NCBI RefSeq assembly: GCF_014303395.1
Contig: NZ_CP060298.1
Coordinates: 1,674,001 to 1,738,000 of the forward strand
DNA: 64,000 bases
Origin: Nakamurella sp. PAMC28650
GTDB taxonomy: Bacteria; Actinomycetota; Actinomycetes; Mycobacteriales; Nakamurellaceae
Direction of reading: 5' to 3'
Part shown: positions 61,485 through 64,000 of the stretch, piece by piece
Numbering within the stretch: the first letter of the stretch is position 1
How the letters are laid out: the number at the start of each line of letters is the position of its first letter
Translations under genes and position numbers: made by a program
The notes under the pieces: generated by a model
Database searches by the model: none
Told to the model about the DNA's origin: nothing
Seen by the model: only the letters and a program-made list of their open reading frames with translations

Positions 61485-62930
61485 TCAGGAGCGCGACAGG
61501 CCGGTGGCAGCCGAGGCGGTCCGGATGGCGGGAAGACTGGCCCTGACCGCAGTCCCACCATCGTTCCCCTTCACGAACTCGAGGCTGCCTCCCTGTTCGA
61601 TGAGCCGGTCCCTGAGCAGGCGCAGGCCGAGATGCCCCTCCGAGCGACGGTCCAGCCGGCCCACGTCCAGTCCGATCCCGTTGTCGATGATGTCCAGTCG
61701 AACGAGTTGCTCACCCGCTTTCCCGATGTCCAGCCACAGCAGGATCTGCACATGGGTGGCCTGCGCATGCTCGACGACGTTGGCCAACGCTTCCCGGCCG
61801 ACTTTGAACAGCGTCGTGACGATCTCACCGGCCAGATCGTCCGGCATGTCCTCGGCCTCGACATCGACGTCGATCCCGCGGGCGCGCAGTTGGACCGCCA
61901 GATCGGTGATGGTCTGCGGCAGCTGACCGGCCCGTAGATCAGGTGGGTAGAGGTCGACCATCATCCGCCGCAGCGACTGGGTGGCCTCGTGGATGGTGAC
62001 CTGGACCGTGTCCATCAGGTCGTGATGCCGCTCCGGGACCGTCGGCGCGATGGCGCCGAGGGCGTACCCGATTCCGGCCAGATCCTGGATGGGACCGTCG
62101 TGCAGGTCCGCTGCGATCCTGATCCGTTGCTTCTCCGACACGGTCAGGTTCCGCTGGAGAAGCAGACTGCGTTCCACCTCCTGGCGGCGCACCCGCCTGG
62201 CCAGCGAGGCTGCGATGGGCACCTGGATGATCTGCAGCAGCAGCAGGGGACCGAGCACCAGCGGCAACATCTGTCGGGTGAGCAGGTCGGCCGTGGCATT
62301 GACCCGGGCGTAGTCGAAGTAGGCCTCGAAGGCGAGACCGGGTTGCTCGCCGTCGGGGAAGGGCACGTAGACCTCCACGAAGCCGTCGTTGGTCGGGCTC
62401 AGTTCCGGGTGGTCCACCTCCGGGGCTTCGGTGAAGTCCGAACTGATCACCCCGTGGTCGATGGCAGCGGTCACCTCGTCGGGGACGGTGAAGACCCGCC
62501 CCGCATCGCGCGTGTCGCTGGCCCACACCACCCGCCCGGTCCGGTCCCAGGCCATCACCTCGACCAGGTAGCCGTCGCGCCCGCGGTAGGCGATCGCCAG
62601 GTCGAGGTCGTGTCGCTGGGAAGAGCGCGGATCGAAGGCCAGGGGGAGCAGCGGTGCCACCACGTAGTCGGCCAACCGGGACGTCATGGCCTCGGCCTCC
62701 TTGAAGGCCTGGTTGCGGGCGACGTATTTGCTGGCCAGAAAGGCTCCGCCGGCCAGGCCGCACATGGTGACGGCTGCGACGGAGTAGAAGATCAGCAACT
62801 GGCGGCGGACGGTCATCCGCCGGATCGACGGCCGCTTCCGCCGTCCGGCCCCGTACCGCGGGCTACTGCGCGGCATCGGTTTTCGCGTTCGGTCCGGACC
62901 GGTGCCCCGACCGCGCCCCGCCGGCCCCAC
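61485..62930 (-). CDS. NarL-type sensor histidine kinase
   Basis: 481 residues (ATG 62876 is an alternative start). Two transmembrane helices (~40-62 and ~232-252) bracket an extracellular sensor. HisKA_3 domain with the phospho-acceptor His in RIAADLHDGPIQDLAG. ATPase domain with N box EALANVVEHAQATHV and G box DNGIGLDV. Partner of the adjacent LuxR-type regulator, 20 bp upstream. Confidence 0.88.
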   Translation of the reverse strand: MGPAGRGRGTGPDRTRKPMPRSSPRYGAGRRKRPSIRRMTVRRQLLIFYSVAAVTMCGLAGGAFLASKYVARNQAFKEAEAMTSRLADYVVAPLLPLAFDPRSSQRHDLDLAIAYRGRDGYLVEVMAWDRTGRVVWASDTRDAGRVFTVPDEVTAAIDHGVISSDFTEAPEVDHPELSPTNDGFVEVYVPFPDGEQPGLAFEAYFDYARVNATADLLTRQMLPLVLGPLLLLQIIQVPIAASLARRVRRQEVERSLLLQRNLTVSEKQRIRIAADLHDGPIQDLAGIGYALGAIAPTVPERHHDLMDTVQVTIHEATQSLRRMMVDLYPPDLRAGQLPQTITDLAVQLRARGIDVDVEAEDMPDDLAGEIVTTLFKVGREALANVVEHAQATHVQILLWLDIGKAGEQLVRLDIIDNGIGLDVGRLDRRSEGHLGLRLLRDRLIEQGGSLEFVKGNDGGTAVRASLPAIRTASAATGLSRS

Positions 62931-62950
62931 CCCTGCAGGACATCATGACG

Positions 62951-63697
62951 TCAATGACCGCCGGGAACTCCGATGATCCCCAGGCTCTGGGCCCTGATCA
63001 CCGCTTCGAGTTGAGTGCCGACACCAAGTTTGGTGTGCAGCGATTTCATGTAGCCGCGGCAGGTATGAACGCTGACTCCGAGCACCTTGGCGATTCCCTC
63101 GGTCTGCACACCCTGGCCCAGGTAGGTGATCACTTCGAGTTCGCGCGGTGTCAGCGGGACATGACCGGTATCGGGTGCAGTGCGGGAAAGACGCGGCGAC
63201 GCATTGAATGTCGAAGGTGCCACCAGCATCTGACCGGCCCTGACCCTGGTGAGGACGTCGATCAGCTCGGTGAGCGACCCGCCCTTGGGAATGAAGGCCG
63301 AGGCGCCGGCCTGCGCCGCACGGGAAATCCATTCCGGTTCGGTGTAGGCGGTGACGACGGCGATCACCGAACCCGGGGACACCTCGCGGATGCGCCGGGT
63401 GGCGAAAAGGCCGTCGTGCTCTGGCATGTGGATGTCGATGACCACCACCTCCGGCTGAAGCTCGGCGGCACGTGAAATGCCGCTGGCCGCGCTCGTGGCC
63501 ACCCCCACGCACAGCATCCCGGGGATGGTGTTCAGGGCCGCTGACAGCAGTTCGGCGAATGAACGATGGTCGTCGATGATCAAAATGCTGATCGCGGGGC
63601 GACCCGGGGAATGGGTGGCGGGGCGTTCGACTGCACTGACGGACACCCGATGTCCTCGATTCCTTTGCACTAGACCAAATGGGAACACGGAGTCCAT
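62951..63697 (-). CDS. LuxR/NarL-family response regulator
   Basis: 248 residues; GTG near 63642 would give a shorter, more usual start. Receiver domain with ILIIDDHRSF and phospho-acceptor Asp in VVVIDIHMPEHDG, Lys in AFIPKGG. LuxR helix-turn-helix LTPRELEVITYLGQG with EGIAKVLGVSVHTCRGYM. In most relatives the last motif reads V..H; the Cys-Arg change is minor. Same operon as the sensor kinase. Confidence 0.9.
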   Translation of the reverse strand: MDSVFPFGLVQRNRGHRVSVSAVERPATHSPGRPAISILIIDDHRSFAELLSAALNTIPGMLCVGVATSAASGISRAAELQPEVVVIDIHMPEHDGLFATRRIREVSPGSVIAVVTAYTEPEWISRAAQAGASAFIPKGGSLTELIDVLTRVRAGQMLVAPSTFNASPRLSRTAPDTGHVPLTPRELEVITYLGQGVQTEGIAKVLGVSVHTCRGYMKSLHTKLGVGTQLEAVIRAQSLGIIGVPGGH

Positions 63698-63748
63698 TTC
63701 GTCCTCGAAATCCTTCTTGGGCTTCTGAATCGTAGACTATTGGTGACA

Positions 63749-63762
63749 ATACTGTCCAGTAT
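63749..63762. promoter_or_regulatory. Inverted repeat between divergent regulator genes
   Basis: ATACTG-TC-CAGTAT is a perfect dyad in the 230-bp space between the leftward and rightward response regulators. A candidate autoregulatory site. Confidence 0.5.
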
Positions 63763-63928
63763 GTAACTTTGTGTAGCCACCTTTCACCCCAGCGTTGGGG
63801 GTGGCGCAGCAATGCATCATCCCTCATCCTGAACGGAGATGATGCGCATCTTGGAAAGCCGCAGTACTGGCCGCAGTACCGGCAGCAGTGCCGGCGCCGG
63901 AAGTCACGGAAGGGAAGGGAAGAGCTGG

Positions 63929-64000
63929 GTGATCAAGGTTCTCCTGGTCGACGACCACGCCTTCGTGCGCGAGTCGGTGTCCCTCCTGTTGCGTCACGCC
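63929..64000 (+). CDS. Response regulator, 3' part outside the window
   Basis: From GTG 63929 with AAGGGAAGGGAAGAG upstream. VIKVLLVDDHAFVRESVSLL is the start of a receiver domain with the acidic pair DD. Divergent from the preceding two-component genes. Confidence 0.85.
   Translation, partial: MIKVLLVDDHAFVRESVSLLLRHA

Overview
The window is about 17 kb of high-GC actinobacterial chromosome split by a complete prophage of about 47.07 kb (12018-59090) with visibly lower GC. The host gene set points to an actinomycete: a 6C small RNA next to an Ssd/CpaE-like ATPase, a MarP-like protease, NudL, a Fic-like protein beside acs, and many GTG starts. I would tentatively place it near Nakamurella/Frankineae, by gene content only.

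Host left arm (1-12017): endonuclease III (5' end missing), CoA pyrophosphatase, MarP-like protease, alpha/beta hydrolase, a small membrane protein, an L,D-transpeptidase that appears frameshifted, acetyl-CoA synthetase, a Fic-like protein, the 6C RNA, an Ssd/TadZ-like ATPase and the first 274 codons of a TadA/CpaF secretion ATPase. Host right arm (59091-64000): the last 121 codons of that ATPase, tadB and tadC, a small ORF, a NarL-type sensor kinase, its LuxR-type regulator and the start of a second regulator.

The prophage sits in the Walker B region of tadA. Joining base 12017 to base 59091 restores an in-frame 395-residue TadA. The shared core is only GGTC and a large serine integrase lies beside attR, so lysogeny should disable the Tad system and precise excision should restore it.

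Prophage layout. 12.1-16.8 kb: two small proteins, a VirD4/TraD-like DNA-translocating ATPase and a replication-relaxation family protein. 16.8-20.9 kb: a promoter-led early region of tiny overlapping ORFs, an SSB-like protein and an HNH protein. 21-22.2 kb: leftward Lsr2-like silencers, then a divergent promoter region. 22.4-26.3 kb: accessory genes including a lysozyme-like protein apparently made by -1 frameshifting. 26.3-35.7 kb: a large tail fibre with two pectate-lyase-like modules, a lipoprotein and leftward moron-like genes. 35.9-47 kb: terminase, portal and a Mu-like head module (MuF, I, T and G type proteins), with an HNH gene inserted. 45-52.6 kb: tail genes. 52.6-55.2 kb: lysis region plus a PLD-like protein. 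55.3-59.1 kb: an ArdC-type antirestriction operon behind a hairpin that would hide its ribosome-binding site, a leftward transglycosylase, a small ORF convergent with the integrase, and the integrase.

The most unusual observation is in the ATPase gene. Its P-loop is interrupted by an intein (13929-14789), and a complete HTH-HNH homing endonuclease gene with its own Shine-Dalgarno sequence lies inside that intein on the opposite strand (14658-14128). Both strands are open over 531 bp. Also notable are three XXXYYYZ slippery heptamers at positions where a -1 shift joins two coding frames, and the combination of conjugation-type DNA-transfer proteins with a Mu-like virion and no recognisable polymerase, primase or replicative helicase.
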